A stretch of DNA of 64,000 nt from Nocardia mikamii NBRC 108933 (GCF_001613505.1 NZ_BDCM01000003.1:675145-739144), one strand, 5' to 3'. Numbered from the stretch's first letter, positions 42,084-50,581 are shown. Translations and numbers: made by a program. The notes: generated by a model not told the origin, from the letters alone.

Positions 42084-42890
42084 ATGACCGGAGTAAGCAT
42101 CGAAACCCACCAGGCGTGGGTGGAGTTTCCCATCTTCGACGCCAAGTCACGGTCGCTGAAGAAGGCTTTCCTGGGCAAGGCCGGCGGATCCATCGGGCGC
42201 AATCAGTCCGATGTGGTCGTCGTGGAGGCCCTGCGCGACATCACGCTGTCGCTGAAGGAGGGTGACCGGGTCGGCCTGGTCGGCCACAACGGCGCCGGGA
42301 AGTCGACGTTGCTGCGGCTGCTCTCGGGTATCTACGAACCCACCCGCGGCACTGCGCGGGTGCGCGGCCGGGTGGCGCCGGTGTTCGACCTCGGTGTCGG
42401 CATGGATCCGGAGATCTCCGGCTACGAGAACATCATCATCCGCGGGCTGTTCCTCGGGCAGACCCGCAAGCAGATGCTGGCCAAGGTCGACGAGATCGCC
42501 GACTTCACCGAACTCGGCGAATATCTGAACATGCCGCTGCGCACCTATTCGACCGGTATGCGGGTGCGGCTGGCGATGGGTGTGGTGACCTCGATCGACC
42601 CGGAAATCCTGCTGCTGGACGAGGGTATCGGCGCGGTCGACGCGGAATTCATGAAGAAGGCCCGCAACCGGCTGCGCGATCTGGTGGCGCGCTCCGGAAT
42701 CCTGGTGTTCTGCAGCCATTCCAACGAATTTCTGGCCCAATTGTGCGACACCGCAATGTGGATCGACCACGGCACGCTGCGTATGCAGGGTGATATCGAG
42801 GATGTGGTGCGCGCCTACGAGGGCCCGGAGGCGGGCGATCACGTGAAGCAGATCCTGCGTGAGCTCGAACTCGAACGCAATCCCGCATGA
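42084..42890 (+). CDS. wzt: Galactan ABC exporter ATPase (Wzt)
   Basis: 268 residues from ATG 42084. Walker A is VGHNGAGKSTLLRLLSGIYEP, followed by the polysaccharide-exporter hallmark FDLGVGMDPEISGYENI, signature YSTGMRVRLAMG, Walker B ILLLDEGIGAVD and H-loop CSHSNEFL. It corresponds to Rv3781. There is no C-terminal carbohydrate-binding domain, so it is the short type. Its stop overlaps an ATG of the next frame (ATGA at 42887). Confidence 0.93.
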   Translation: MTGVSIETHQAWVEFPIFDAKSRSLKKAFLGKAGGSIGRNQSDVVVVEALRDITLSLKEGDRVGLVGHNGAGKSTLLRLLSGIYEPTRGTARVRGRVAPVFDLGVGMDPEISGYENIIIRGLFLGQTRKQMLAKVDEIADFTELGEYLNMPLRTYSTGMRVRLAMGVVTSIDPEILLLDEGIGAVDAEFMKKARNRLRDLVARSGILVFCSHSNEFLAQLCDTAMWIDHGTLRMQGDIEDVVRAYEGPEAGDHVKQILRELELERNPA

Positions 42891-42909
42891 CGACGGCGGC
42901 AGAGGACAC

Positions 42910-42974
42910 GGACATGGGCGGTCAAGCGCGGAGGCGGGAGCGCGGCGTAACCACGCAGCGCTCCGCCCATGTCC
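42910..42974 (+). promoter_or_regulatory. Long structured hairpin before the probable glfT1 start
   Basis: A perfect 12 bp inverted repeat, GGACATGGGCGG (42910-42921) with CCGCCCATGTCC (42963-42974), continues inward after a three-base bulge with AGCGC/GCGCT. A small GCGT-AACC-ACGC hairpin lies at its tip (42945-42956). It sits between the wzt stop and the ATG at 42995, which has a good ribosome binding site right after the stem. It may control glfT1 translation or protect upstream mRNA. Confidence 0.5.
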
Positions 42975-42994
42975 CAGAGGACAAGGACACGACC

Positions 42995-43918
42995 ATGAGT
43001 GATCAGGCGGCCTCGTCCGCGGACAGCGGAGTGGCCCGGATCATCGCGGTGGTCGTGACCCACAAACGCCGGGAACTGCTGAGCGAATCGCTGAAGGTGC
43101 TCGCCTCACAGACCCGCCCGATCGACCATCTGATCGTCATCGACAACGGCAACGAGCCCGAGGTCGGCGAGATGGTGGAAGAACAGCCGATCGAATCGAC
43201 CTATCTGGGTTCGGAACACAATCTCGGTGGCGCCGGCGGTTTCGCACTCGGCATGTTGCATGCGCTGACCATGGGCGCGGATTGGGTGTGGCTGGCCGAC
43301 GACGACGGCCGCCCCGAAGGTCCGGACGTGCTGGAGAAATTGCTCGATTGCGCCGGGCGCCACGGTCTTTCGGAAGTCTCGCCGGTGGTGGCCGATATCG
43401 ACGATCCGGATCGGCTGGCATTTCCGCTGCGCCGCGGCGTGGTGTGGCGGCGGCTGCGGTCCGAGCTCGGCGACGAGGATTTCCTGCCCGGTATCGCCTC
43501 GCTGTTCAACGGCGCCCTGATCTCCGCCGAGGCGCTCGAGGTGATCGGCGTGCCCGATCTGCGACTGTTCGTGCGCGGCGACGAGGTCGAGGTGCACCGG
43601 CGGCTGGTGCGTTCGGGCCTGCCGTTCGGAACCTGTTTGCAGACGGCGTATCTGCACCCCAACGGGTCGGCGGAATTCAAGCCGATTCTGGGCGGGCGCA
43701 TGCACACCCAGTATCCGGACGATCCGGTCAAACGCTATTTCACCTACCGCAACCGTGGCTATTTGATGGCACAGCCCGGTATGCGCAAGCTGCTGCCCCA
43801 GGAATGGGCGCGGTTCTCCTGGTTCTTCCTCGTACAGCAAAAAGATCCGGCCGGTCTGCGAGAATGGTTGCGGCTGCGGCGTCTGGGGCGACGCGAGCAG
43901 TTCCATAAACCCGGTTAG
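42995..43918 (+). CDS. glfT1: Galactofuranosyltransferase GlfT1
   Basis: 307 residues from ATG 42995, chosen because AAGGA lies seven bases upstream and the homology starts at ARIIAVVVTHKRRELL; an in-frame ATG at 42887 would add 36 non-conserved residues that span a large hairpin. GT2 fold: VVVTHKRRELLSESLKVLASQTRPIDHLIVIDNGN, EHNLGGAGGFALGMLHAL, and DWVWLADDDGRP with the metal-binding Asp residues. GlfT1 (Rv3782) adds the first galactofuranoses to the decaprenyl-linked rhamnosyl-GlcNAc primer in the cytoplasm. The genes before it export the finished galactan; GlfT2 is encoded at 47780-49675. Confidence 0.93.
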   Translation: MSDQAASSADSGVARIIAVVVTHKRRELLSESLKVLASQTRPIDHLIVIDNGNEPEVGEMVEEQPIESTYLGSEHNLGGAGGFALGMLHALTMGADWVWLADDDGRPEGPDVLEKLLDCAGRHGLSEVSPVVADIDDPDRLAFPLRRGVVWRRLRSELGDEDFLPGIASLFNGALISAEALEVIGVPDLRLFVRGDEVEVHRRLVRSGLPFGTCLQTAYLHPNGSAEFKPILGGRMHTQYPDDPVKRYFTYRNRGYLMAQPGMRKLLPQEWARFSWFFLVQQKDPAGLREWLRLRRLGRREQFHKPG

Positions 43919-43949
43919 ATCAGTGCTTTTGGCATGAGGAGGTACGGCT

Positions 43950-44759
43950 GTGAGCAACCCCTACGGTGGGCAGCCACCCTATGGGCAACCATTCCCACCG
44001 AACGGTGCACAGCCGTATCCACCGGCGCAGCCGTATCCCGGAGCTCCGCAGCCCAACGGTCCCTACGGCGCGCCACCGCCGCAGGGCGGTAGCGGAGCCG
44101 TTGCCGCGCCGGGACATCCGCAACCGCACGCAGGCTCGCAGCCGCATATTCCCCAGCCGCACAACGTCTCCCAGCCGCATCACGCGCCGGGTTGGGGCGC
44201 GCCCCAGGCTCCGCCGCAGCCCTACGGTCAGCCGCCGGCGAATCCCTATGGGGCGCAGCCTTATCCGGGCCAGCCGCCGTTCAACGGCGGGCCGGCGCCC
44301 TACGGTGCGCCCAATCCCGGGGCACCGCAGGGCCAATACGGCGCCTACGGCCCGGCGGTACAGTTCCAGCCGCAACCGGGACCGCAGGGCATCGTCGTCG
44401 ACGCCTCGTACTTCCCGCTGGGCTTCCTGCTGGCGCTGACCGGCCCGAAGATCCTCGTCGACGGCATGGAGGTGCCGATGGCGAAGTGGGGACAGACCCA
44501 CATTCCGGTCGGTCCCGGGCAGCATCACGTGCGCGTGGCGACCAAGTGGCTGTGGGATATGGGTCCGGCCGAGACGACCGTGCCGGTCGCGGAGGGCCAC
44601 AGCACGCACGTCTACTACAAGTCACCCGCCATCGCCTTCATCAACGGCGCCATCGGGCCGGTGCCGCAGGCCGCGCCCGGTGCGATCGTCTCCTACATCA
44701 GCCTCGGAGTGGTCGGGGTGTTCATCCTGCTGCAGTTGCTGATCGCCTGCACGATCTGA
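43950..44759 (+). CDS. Proline/glutamine/tyrosine-rich protein with C-terminal membrane anchor
   Basis: 269 residues from GTG 43950 with GAGGAGG upstream. Residues 1-145 are low-complexity repeats rich in Pro, Gln, Tyr, Gly and His (PYGQP, QPHIPQPH), likely disordered and cytoplasmic. Residues 146-235 form a compact domain (GIVVDASYFPLGFLLALTGP, VDGMEVPMAKWGQTHIPVGPGQHHVRVATKW) that looks beta-rich. A final helix VSYISLGVVGVFILLQLLIA anchors it. I do not know the function. It follows glfT1 by 31 bp and may be in the same transcript. Confidence 0.8.
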   Translation: MSNPYGGQPPYGQPFPPNGAQPYPPAQPYPGAPQPNGPYGAPPPQGGSGAVAAPGHPQPHAGSQPHIPQPHNVSQPHHAPGWGAPQAPPQPYGQPPANPYGAQPYPGQPPFNGGPAPYGAPNPGAPQGQYGAYGPAVQFQPQPGPQGIVVDASYFPLGFLLALTGPKILVDGMEVPMAKWGQTHIPVGPGQHHVRVATKWLWDMGPAETTVPVAEGHSTHVYYKSPAIAFINGAIGPVPQAAPGAIVSYISLGVVGVFILLQLLIACTI

Positions 44760-44895
44760 TCTCGCGGCCCGGGAGGAAGTAGGCCCGGAAAATACGTTGC
44801 GGCCCGCGCGGCGGGCTGTCATTGTTTATCCATCCGGTCGCGGAGGCGACCGAACCCGAGTATCGAGACACGAGAGGGTCGAGGAGGTGGAATAC

Positions 44896-44991
44896 GTGAA
44901 CGTCGGCAGTCGGATTGTCGCGGACGGAGCCCGGTATCAGACCGAAAAGCGCTCCGCCGCACGTATTTCCACTCTCCTCCCCATGCACTGA
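44896..44991 (+). CDS. Candidate 31-codon leader ORF before rsgA
   Basis: GTG 44896 is preceded at eight bases by a perfect Shine-Dalgarno GAGGAGG (44881-44887), much stronger than that of rsgA. The frame encodes MNVGSRIVADGARYQTEKRS and 11 more residues and ends at 44991. A hairpin GAGCCC-TTCGC-GGGCTC (44990-45006) overlaps the stop codon. It could be a translated leader for rsgA or simply a chance frame. There is no homology to judge by. Confidence 0.3.
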   Translation: MNVGSRIVADGARYQTEKRSAARISTLLPMH

Positions 44992-45021
44992 GCCCTTCGC
45001 GGGCTCGGTGCCCGACGAAGG

Positions 45022-46110
45022 ATGTCTCCCCTCATGGTCGATTACGACCGTCTCCTTCCCTACGGCTGGACCGCCGACCTCTCCGCCGCGTACGCAGGAC
45101 TGCTCGATACCGGCTGGGTCCCGGCCCGCGTGATCCGGATGGATCGCAGTGAATGCGATGTCGCGACGCCCGACGGGCTCGCCCGCGCATCCTGTCCGCG
45201 GGCGGATACCAACATCAACGGCCTGTGTACCGGTGACTGGGTTGCCGTCGCACCGGCCGAAACGTCCGCCGGCCCGGCGTTCACGGTACGAAAGTTGTTG
45301 CCGCGCCGCATGATTCTGCAGCGCGCGACGGTATCCCGTCGCTCCGACGCACAGGTGCTGGCCACCAATGTGGATACCGTCGCGATCTGTGTCGCCGCCG
45401 ACGGTGAGATCGACCTGGGTCGCATCGAACGGATGCTGGCCCTGGTCTGGGAGTCCGGTGCGCAGCCGGTCGTGGTCCTGACGAAAAGCGATCTGGCGCC
45501 GGATGTTTCACTGCCCGGCGTGCGCGCCGCGGCGCCGGGTGCGGCGGTAGTGCCGGTCTCCGCGACCACCGGCGCCGGTATGGATGCGCTGCGCGCGGTG
45601 GCCACCGGCACGGTCGCACTGATCGGATCGTCCGGCGCCGGCAAGTCGACCCTGGCCAATGCGCTGCTGGGCGAGGAGGTTTTCGCGACGGACCGGGTGC
45701 GCGTCTCGGACAAGCGGGGGCGGCACACCACGGTGCATCGCGAGTTGCGGCCGATACCCGGCGGCGGCACTCTGATCGACACACCCGGTCTTCGGGCGAT
45801 CGGGCTCTGGGCTGCCGACCAGGGTCTGGCCCGGACCTTCACCGATATCGAATCGCTCGCGGCGCAGTGCCGATTCTCCGACTGTGACCACCGCACCGAA
45901 CCCGGCTGCGCGATTCTCGCGGCCCTCGACACCGGCGAGCTGCCGCGGCGACGACTGGACAGCTACCGCAAACTGCAGCGGGAGAACGACCGGCTCGCCG
46001 CCCGCAGCGATGCCCGGTTACGGGCCGAACGGGAGCGGGTCTGGCGCGAGATCAGCAAATCGCAGCGGCGGATGTACAAGGAACGTGATCCTCGTCGCCA
46101 TCGTCGCTGA
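45022..46110 (+). CDS. rsgA: Ribosome small subunit-dependent GTPase A
   Basis: 362 residues from ATG 45022; ATG 45034 with AAGGA ten bases upstream is also possible. The OB-fold N-terminal domain is followed by a circularly permuted GTPase: G4 VVLTKSDLAP comes before G1 GSSGAGKSTLANALLG and G3 LIDTPGLRAIGLW. The zinc domain CRFSDCDHRTEPGC and a basic tail (RRMYKERDPRRHRR) complete it. RsgA checks late 30S subunit maturation. M. tuberculosis lists Rv3267-like or other positions for related genes, so location is not diagnostic. Confidence 0.93.
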   Translation: MSPLMVDYDRLLPYGWTADLSAAYAGLLDTGWVPARVIRMDRSECDVATPDGLARASCPRADTNINGLCTGDWVAVAPAETSAGPAFTVRKLLPRRMILQRATVSRRSDAQVLATNVDTVAICVAADGEIDLGRIERMLALVWESGAQPVVVLTKSDLAPDVSLPGVRAAAPGAAVVPVSATTGAGMDALRAVATGTVALIGSSGAGKSTLANALLGEEVFATDRVRVSDKRGRHTTVHRELRPIPGGGTLIDTPGLRAIGLWAADQGLARTFTDIESLAAQCRFSDCDHRTEPGCAILAALDTGELPRRRLDSYRKLQRENDRLAARSDARLRAERERVWREISKSQRRMYKERDPRRHRR

Positions 46111-46112
46111 CC

Positions 46113-46154
46113 GCTATGCAACTGATTGCATAGCCCAGCTCGGTGCCCTACTGT
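46113..46154 (+). promoter_or_regulatory. Operator palindrome and promoter before the SDR gene
   Basis: GCTATGCAA-CTGA-TTGCATAGC (46113-46134) is a perfect 9+9 inverted repeat starting three bases after the rsgA stop. Its right arm contains TTGCAT (46126-46131), which with TACTGT (46149-46154) at 17 bp spacing forms a plausible sigma-70-type promoter for the SDR gene. A repressor on the palindrome would cover the -35. Form and AT content resemble MarR or TetR operators. Confidence 0.55.
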
Positions 46155-46172
46155 GCGAATCGGGTAGTTCAG

Positions 46173-46213
46173 CACCCCGGCTCCTTCGGATCGCCGATCA
46201 TGGAGCCGGGGTG
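46173..46213 (+). promoter_or_regulatory. 5' untranslated hairpin before the SDR gene
   Basis: Perfect 12 bp inverted repeat CACCCCGGCTCC (46173-46184) with GGAGCCGGGGTG (46202-46213) and further inner complementarity, directly before the ribosome binding site (GGGAGCAGGG) of the gene at 46237. It may be an mRNA leader structure, or a terminator for rsgA read-through. Confidence 0.45.
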
Positions 46214-46236
46214 ATCGCACAGATGGGAGCAGGGAT

Positions 46237-47085
46237 ATGACCGAAGCTGGTAAGCCACTGGCCGGCCGCACCATGATCATGTCGGGCGGCAGCCGCGGCA
46301 TCGGCCTGGAGATCGCCAAACGGGCCGCCGCCGACGGTGCGAACATCACGCTGATCGCCAAGACCGATCAGCCGCATCCGAAACTTCCGGGCACGATCCA
46401 CACCGCCGCCGAGGAACTCGAGGCCGCGGGCGGCCGGGTGCACAAATTCGTCGGCGATGTGCGCGACGACGAGGGCGTCGCCGAAGCCGTGCGGCAGACG
46501 GTGGAACGGTTCGGCGGCATCGATATCGTCGTCAACAACGCCTCGGCCATCGATCTGTCACCGACCGAGACGCTGTCGATGAAGAAGTACGACCTGATGC
46601 AGGACATCAACTGCCGCGGCAGTTTCCTGCTGTCGAAGACCAGCATCCCGGCACTGAAGGAATCGGCCGAGGCCGGGCGCAACCCGCACATCCTCACCCT
46701 GTCGCCGCCGCTGAACCTCGACCCGAAATGGGCCGGCAGCTCGCTGGGCTACACCATCGCCAAGTACGGAATGTCGCTCACCACGCTGGGTTTGGCCGAG
46801 GAACTGCGCAAGTACGGCATCGGCGTGAACTCGCTGTGGCCGCGCACCACCATCGCCACCGCCGCGGTCCGCAACCTGCTCGGCGGTGAGGAAATGGTCC
46901 AGACCTCCCGCACCCCCGACATCTATGCCGACGCCGCCTATCTGGTCCTCACCTCCCCCGCCAAGGACACCACCGGCAACTTCTTCATCGACGACGAGGT
47001 GCTGAACGCGCACGGCGTCACCGATCTGGACAAGTACCGTGTGGTCCCCGGTGACGGCCCGCTGACCACGGACCTGTTCCTCTAG
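46237..47085 (+). CDS. SDR-family oxidoreductase (HSDL2-like)
   Basis: 282 residues from ATG 46237. MIMSGGSRGIGLEIAKRAAADGANITLIAKTDQPHPKLPGTIHTAAEEL is the hallmark N-terminus of hydroxysteroid-dehydrogenase-like 2 proteins. IDIVVNNASAIDLSPTETLSMKKYDLMQDINCRGSFLLSK, ILTLSPPLNLDPKW and YTIAKYGMS (Tyr-x3-Lys) follow. NADP-dependent reduction of a fatty or steroid carbonyl is likely from the family, the substrate being unknown. It stands alone behind a palindromic operator. Confidence 0.9.
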   Translation: MTEAGKPLAGRTMIMSGGSRGIGLEIAKRAAADGANITLIAKTDQPHPKLPGTIHTAAEELEAAGGRVHKFVGDVRDDEGVAEAVRQTVERFGGIDIVVNNASAIDLSPTETLSMKKYDLMQDINCRGSFLLSKTSIPALKESAEAGRNPHILTLSPPLNLDPKWAGSSLGYTIAKYGMSLTTLGLAEELRKYGIGVNSLWPRTTIATAAVRNLLGGEEMVQTSRTPDIYADAAYLVLTSPAKDTTGNFFIDDEVLNAHGVTDLDKYRVVPGDGPLTTDLFL

Positions 47086-47291
47086 GCCGGTCCACACTCC
47101 CGCCACAGTGGTGTTGCCACTACCGACAGCCCGATCCGACGCCGATACATTGGCACACGGGTCGGGCTGTCGACAGGAGTGCGAAGATGGTCAGCGCATG
47201 CGGTGCGGACGCGGCATTATGTGTGCCACAACGGTTTTCGGCCGTGCAGGGTAGAGTTCACCGCAGCGATATCGGGGGGAGTTGATTCGCG

Positions 47292-47735
47292 ATGGAATAC
47301 CGCTGGATTTTCGGCGCGACGGTCGTGGCGGCCGTCGCCGCGAGCACACTGATCGGGGGCGCGGCCGGCGCATCGGCCGTAGAGGTCTCACCCGGTGTGT
47401 TCTGCGAGTGGGCCGGCTGCCACAACGACAACGACGACACCTATCGAGTGGACGCCGAGATCGTCTGCTCGGGCCTGGGCGGCACGGTCCGGGGTACGGC
47501 GTGGGTGCCGCCGCACGGTGACGCCCGCATCAACGACGCGTGCCCGATGGAGAGCGGCCCCGGCCACTTCGAGACCCCGCCGCCCGACATGCGGCCCGAC
47601 GGCACCTGGAACCAGCAGCCGCCGCGGTTCGTCCCGGACCTTCCGCAACCGACCTACCCGACCTCGTACCGCTATCTCGGCGCAGTGGTCGACAACAATC
47701 CGCCGCCACCGCCGACCGGCTCGTTCGGCCGCTGA
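47292..47735 (+). CDS. Small secreted cysteine-containing protein, paralogue of the one at 17312
   Basis: 147 residues from ATG 47292. The signal peptide is MEYRWIFGATVVAAVAASTL with a likely cut after GASA (before VEVSPG). The mature part begins SPGVFCEWAGCHNDNDDTYRVDAEIVC, aligning with PAGVSCSETTCTNDTDDTY of the other protein, so both share a C-x4-C-xND-x-DDTY core. It ends in a proline-rich tail (NNPPPPPTGSFGR) the paralogue lacks. The function is unknown. A GC hairpin (47746-47772) separates it from glfT2. Confidence 0.78.
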   Translation: MEYRWIFGATVVAAVAASTLIGGAAGASAVEVSPGVFCEWAGCHNDNDDTYRVDAEIVCSGLGGTVRGTAWVPPHGDARINDACPMESGPGHFETPPPDMRPDGTWNQQPPRFVPDLPQPTYPTSYRYLGAVVDNNPPPPPTGSFGR

Positions 47736-47745
47736 TCTGCGGCGT

Positions 47746-47772
47746 GCCCGCCCGGTGGCGTACCGGGCGGGC
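47746..47772. terminator. Hairpin between convergent genes
   Basis: Perfect 11 bp stem GCCCGCCCGGT/ACCGGGCGGGC with loop GGCGT, between the stop of the secreted-protein gene and the stop of glfT2. No T tract; it probably serves both strands. Confidence 0.65.
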
Positions 47773-47779
47773 CCGCGGC

Positions 47780-49675
47780 TCAGATGCCGTAGAGCCGTTC
47801 CCAGTTCTCGCGGCTGGTCAATTCCGGTGCCGCGGCCCGGTACTGGCGGCTCAGCTCCGGAAGTTCGCGGCGCAGCCGGCGCAGGACCCGGATGGTGCGC
47901 AGCAACAGGGCACGGGCTTTCTCCTTGTCCCGCTGCCGGATTCGCACGCCGGACTGGGAGGCGTCGGTCACCACGACGTGATCGAACAGGGCCAGATGCC
48001 ACCAGTGCGCATCCTCGCGGGTGACGCCCACGACGCCGTGCTGGGTACGTCCGGTCCACTGCTGGATCGCACGCTTGACCAGCACCAGCAGCGGGCGACT
48101 CGGTTCGCCGCCGGCGCGGCGGAGCTGGATGTCGGACTGCCGGACCGGTGCGGTGGCGGCCGCGTGCTTCTTGGTCTCGCCGTAGTCACCGCGGCTGGTG
48201 CGGGCGGCCGCCAACGCCTGAATTCCACCGTCGCGCAGGATCTTCGGGCCCTGCAGGAAGTCCTCGATGCCCTGCAGTGTGGTGTGCGCGAGACCGTACT
48301 GCATACCCACCAGATATTCGGCGATCTCACGGAACAGCTTGCGGGTCACCGCCTTCGCGTCGAGATCGGTGTGCATGGAGCTGACGATGAGCGAATTGCG
48401 CATGCTGAAGTAGCGCGCCCAGTCGTCGAAGTCCTTCCAGTAGAAGTCCGCGTGCCAGACCGCCGCATTCGGCAGCGTCACGGTCACGAATCCCGCCTCG
48501 CGGGCGCGGACACCGTATTCGACGTCGTCCCACTGGAAGAAGATCGGCAGCGGCAATCCGATCCGGGCCACCACCTCGGCCGGGATCAGGCAGGTCCACC
48601 AGGCGTTGTAGCCGGCGTCGACGCGGCGCTCCTGATTGCGCTTGAGCATGCTGGTGTTGCGCAACGCCTTGGGCACCTTCTGACCGTGGCGAAGCTCGTT
48701 CAGGTGCACCTCCTCGGCGCCGACGTTGAGATAGTCGGGGTTCAGCAGGAACAGCATCTGCGCGCCGACCAGAGTCGGTTCCACCGTGAGATTGGCAAAG
48801 GCGTTGAGCCGCAACACCGTTTCGGGCTCGCAGAGGATGTCGTCGTCCATCAGGATGACGTCGGCGTGTTCGTTCGCCGCCGACACCTCGTACAACCCGC
48901 GGGTGAAACCGCCCGCCCCGCCGAGATTCGGCTGGCGGATGTAGCGCAATTTGTCACCGAAACGCGGCTGCGTCTGCTGGAACAGCTCCCGGTCCGACAC
49001 CAGGTCGGTGCCCTGGTCGACCACGTACACCGCGTCGATGGCGGCCAGCACCTCCGGATCCGAGGCGAGGGCGGCGACGGTGTGCGCGCAGTCCTCGGCC
49101 CGGTTGAAGGTGCAGATCGCGATCGCGACCGGGCGGATGCGATCCGGCGCGGGTGCGGTCCAGGTGAGCTCACCGATCGCGAGTTCGCCTCCGACAGCAT
49201 CGAATTCGACCCACAGCGCCCCACCGTCCACGTACTGATCCAGCGGCGCCCGCAGGGTGATCACGCCGTCGGAATTCACATCCGCGGAGTCGATGATGCG
49301 CCGGTGTCCGGCGATATCGGAGGCGGCCAGCCGGATCCGGGCCCGGTCGCCGACCGCGACCCGCATCGAGACCTGGACCTCGGTCACCGTCGTCCAGCGC
49401 TGCCAATAGCTGGCCGCGAATCGGCCGAAATAGGTGTTGGTGTGGGCGTGCGCGCCCTTTTCCAGCCGCAGCGACAGCCGTTCGCGATGCGATTTGCCCT
49501 TGACCACCGCATAGAGTTCGTCGCTGATCTTGGGCGCCGGGCCGGTGAAAATGCCCCGGGCCAGAACCAGGCGGTCGGGGGCGCGGTGCTCGGTCCGCAG
49601 GGCGCCGGGTGCGGGCTCGGCGATCCGCGGGTCGTTCTCGGTGGCGGTCACGGCCTGGCCAGCCGACTGATCCAT
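47780..49675 (-). CDS. glfT2: Galactofuranosyltransferase GlfT2
   Basis: 631 residues from ATG 49675. An N-terminal beta-sandwich (about 1-170) precedes a GT-A domain: AIAICTFNRAEDCAHTVAALAS, RQPNLGGAGGFTRGLYEV, the metal site LMDDDILCEP (Asp277-279), FFQWDDVEYGVRAREAG with the proposed base in Trp382-Asp383-Asp384, and WHADFYWKD with His408. A helical C-terminal domain follows. GlfT2 (Rv3808c) polymerises about 30 galactofuranoses with alternating beta-1,5 and beta-1,6 links on the GlfT1 product. It is essential for arabinogalactan in mycobacteria. It lies 3.9 kb from glfT1. Confidence 0.96.
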   Translation of the reverse strand: MDQSAGQAVTATENDPRIAEPAPGALRTEHRAPDRLVLARGIFTGPAPKISDELYAVVKGKSHRERLSLRLEKGAHAHTNTYFGRFAASYWQRWTTVTEVQVSMRVAVGDRARIRLAASDIAGHRRIIDSADVNSDGVITLRAPLDQYVDGGALWVEFDAVGGELAIGELTWTAPAPDRIRPVAIAICTFNRAEDCAHTVAALASDPEVLAAIDAVYVVDQGTDLVSDRELFQQTQPRFGDKLRYIRQPNLGGAGGFTRGLYEVSAANEHADVILMDDDILCEPETVLRLNAFANLTVEPTLVGAQMLFLLNPDYLNVGAEEVHLNELRHGQKVPKALRNTSMLKRNQERRVDAGYNAWWTCLIPAEVVARIGLPLPIFFQWDDVEYGVRAREAGFVTVTLPNAAVWHADFYWKDFDDWARYFSMRNSLIVSSMHTDLDAKAVTRKLFREIAEYLVGMQYGLAHTTLQGIEDFLQGPKILRDGGIQALAAARTSRGDYGETKKHAAATAPVRQSDIQLRRAGGEPSRPLLVLVKRAIQQWTGRTQHGVVGVTREDAHWWHLALFDHVVVTDASQSGVRIRQRDKEKARALLLRTIRVLRRLRRELPELSRQYRAAAPELTSRENWERLYGI

Positions 49676-49824
49676 GGTGGAATCCCTCGTAAACAGTGTC
49701 CGATGGCGCCGAATCCGGCGCGGGCGCGGTCAAGTGCGGGCTCGGTGCGAGCGATACCCATTATGTCCGTCTCATGTCGCGGCGTCCGACCGGAGGGCCG
49801 GTGATCGACAATTGCGAAGCACGA

Positions 49825-50370
49825 TCACCGGCCCGACCGGGTACGGGTGTCCCGCAAATCCCGACCCGAGCGCGACTCGGCGAAGACGAAAGTGTCGTAG
49901 GCCCAGTAGCGGAAAACCACTGCCACGATCTGGCCGATCAGGGTGCCGGAGATGTTGTCCGCCAGCGGCGAGGACAGGTGCAGGACATATCGGGAGAATG
50001 CCAGACACCCCAGCTGCAATCCGATGGCAACCACATTGAAAACGGCGTACAGCAGATATTCGCGGGCGGGACTGCCACCCTGCTTGTGCGCGAAAGTCCA
50101 CCATTTGTTGCCGAAATACGTGACCACCGTGGCCACCAGAATCGAGATGATCTTCGCGACCAGCGGCGCGTGATTCAGAACTCCGTCGCCGCCCCAGAAG
50201 ACCAGCAGATTATAGGTTCCGGCGTCGACGAGGAATCCGATCGCGCCGACCACCAGAAAGGCCGATCCCTGCCGCAGGGCGGTGACGACCTTGTGTCGCA
50301 ACGTATCGCCGGTTCGATCGACCGGTTCGGTCGCCGTCTCACTGCTGGCCACCCGGCGACGGTACCGCAC
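49825..50370 (-). CDS. GtrA-family membrane protein
   Basis: 181 residues from GTG 50370; GTG 50352 (VASSETATEPVD) is an alternative. Four membrane helices with the GtrA signature: FLVVGAIGFLVDAGTYNLLVF, IISILVATVVTYFGNKWWTFAH, YAVFNVVAIGLQLGCL, and IVAVVFRYWAYDTFVF. GtrA proteins act with polyprenyl-phosphate sugars; Rv3789, near glfT2 in M. tuberculosis, is linked to arabinan precursor or anchoring of a galactan enzyme. It is 149 bp downstream of glfT2's start on the same strand and diverges from the GT2 gene. Confidence 0.9.
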   Translation of the reverse strand: MRYRRRVASSETATEPVDRTGDTLRHKVVTALRQGSAFLVVGAIGFLVDAGTYNLLVFWGGDGVLNHAPLVAKIISILVATVVTYFGNKWWTFAHKQGGSPAREYLLYAVFNVVAIGLQLGCLAFSRYVLHLSSPLADNISGTLIGQIVAVVFRYWAYDTFVFAESRSGRDLRDTRTRSGR

Positions 50371-50581
50371 CCCTGTTCCCCACCGCGTGATGCCGGTGGG
50401 AAGCGCGGCTCGCCGCGGGTGCGACCGGGCGGCTCACAGCGGACGCAAAGGGCGCGAGGTCGCGGCGGGTACACCGGCCCGCACCCGACACAGTGAGGGT
50501 TAGCGGGCGCGAGTCCGGCGCCGACCTGTACCCTCCCGGTGTTCCGTATTTCATCGGCCGATCAAATGAGGGATTGACGGG

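Noticed and set aside
47187..47285. 32-codon frame with AGGAG upstream, ending just before the secreted protein gene
   Set aside because: Too short and without conserved features; the upstream inverted repeat (47124-47172) makes this more likely untranslated leader.
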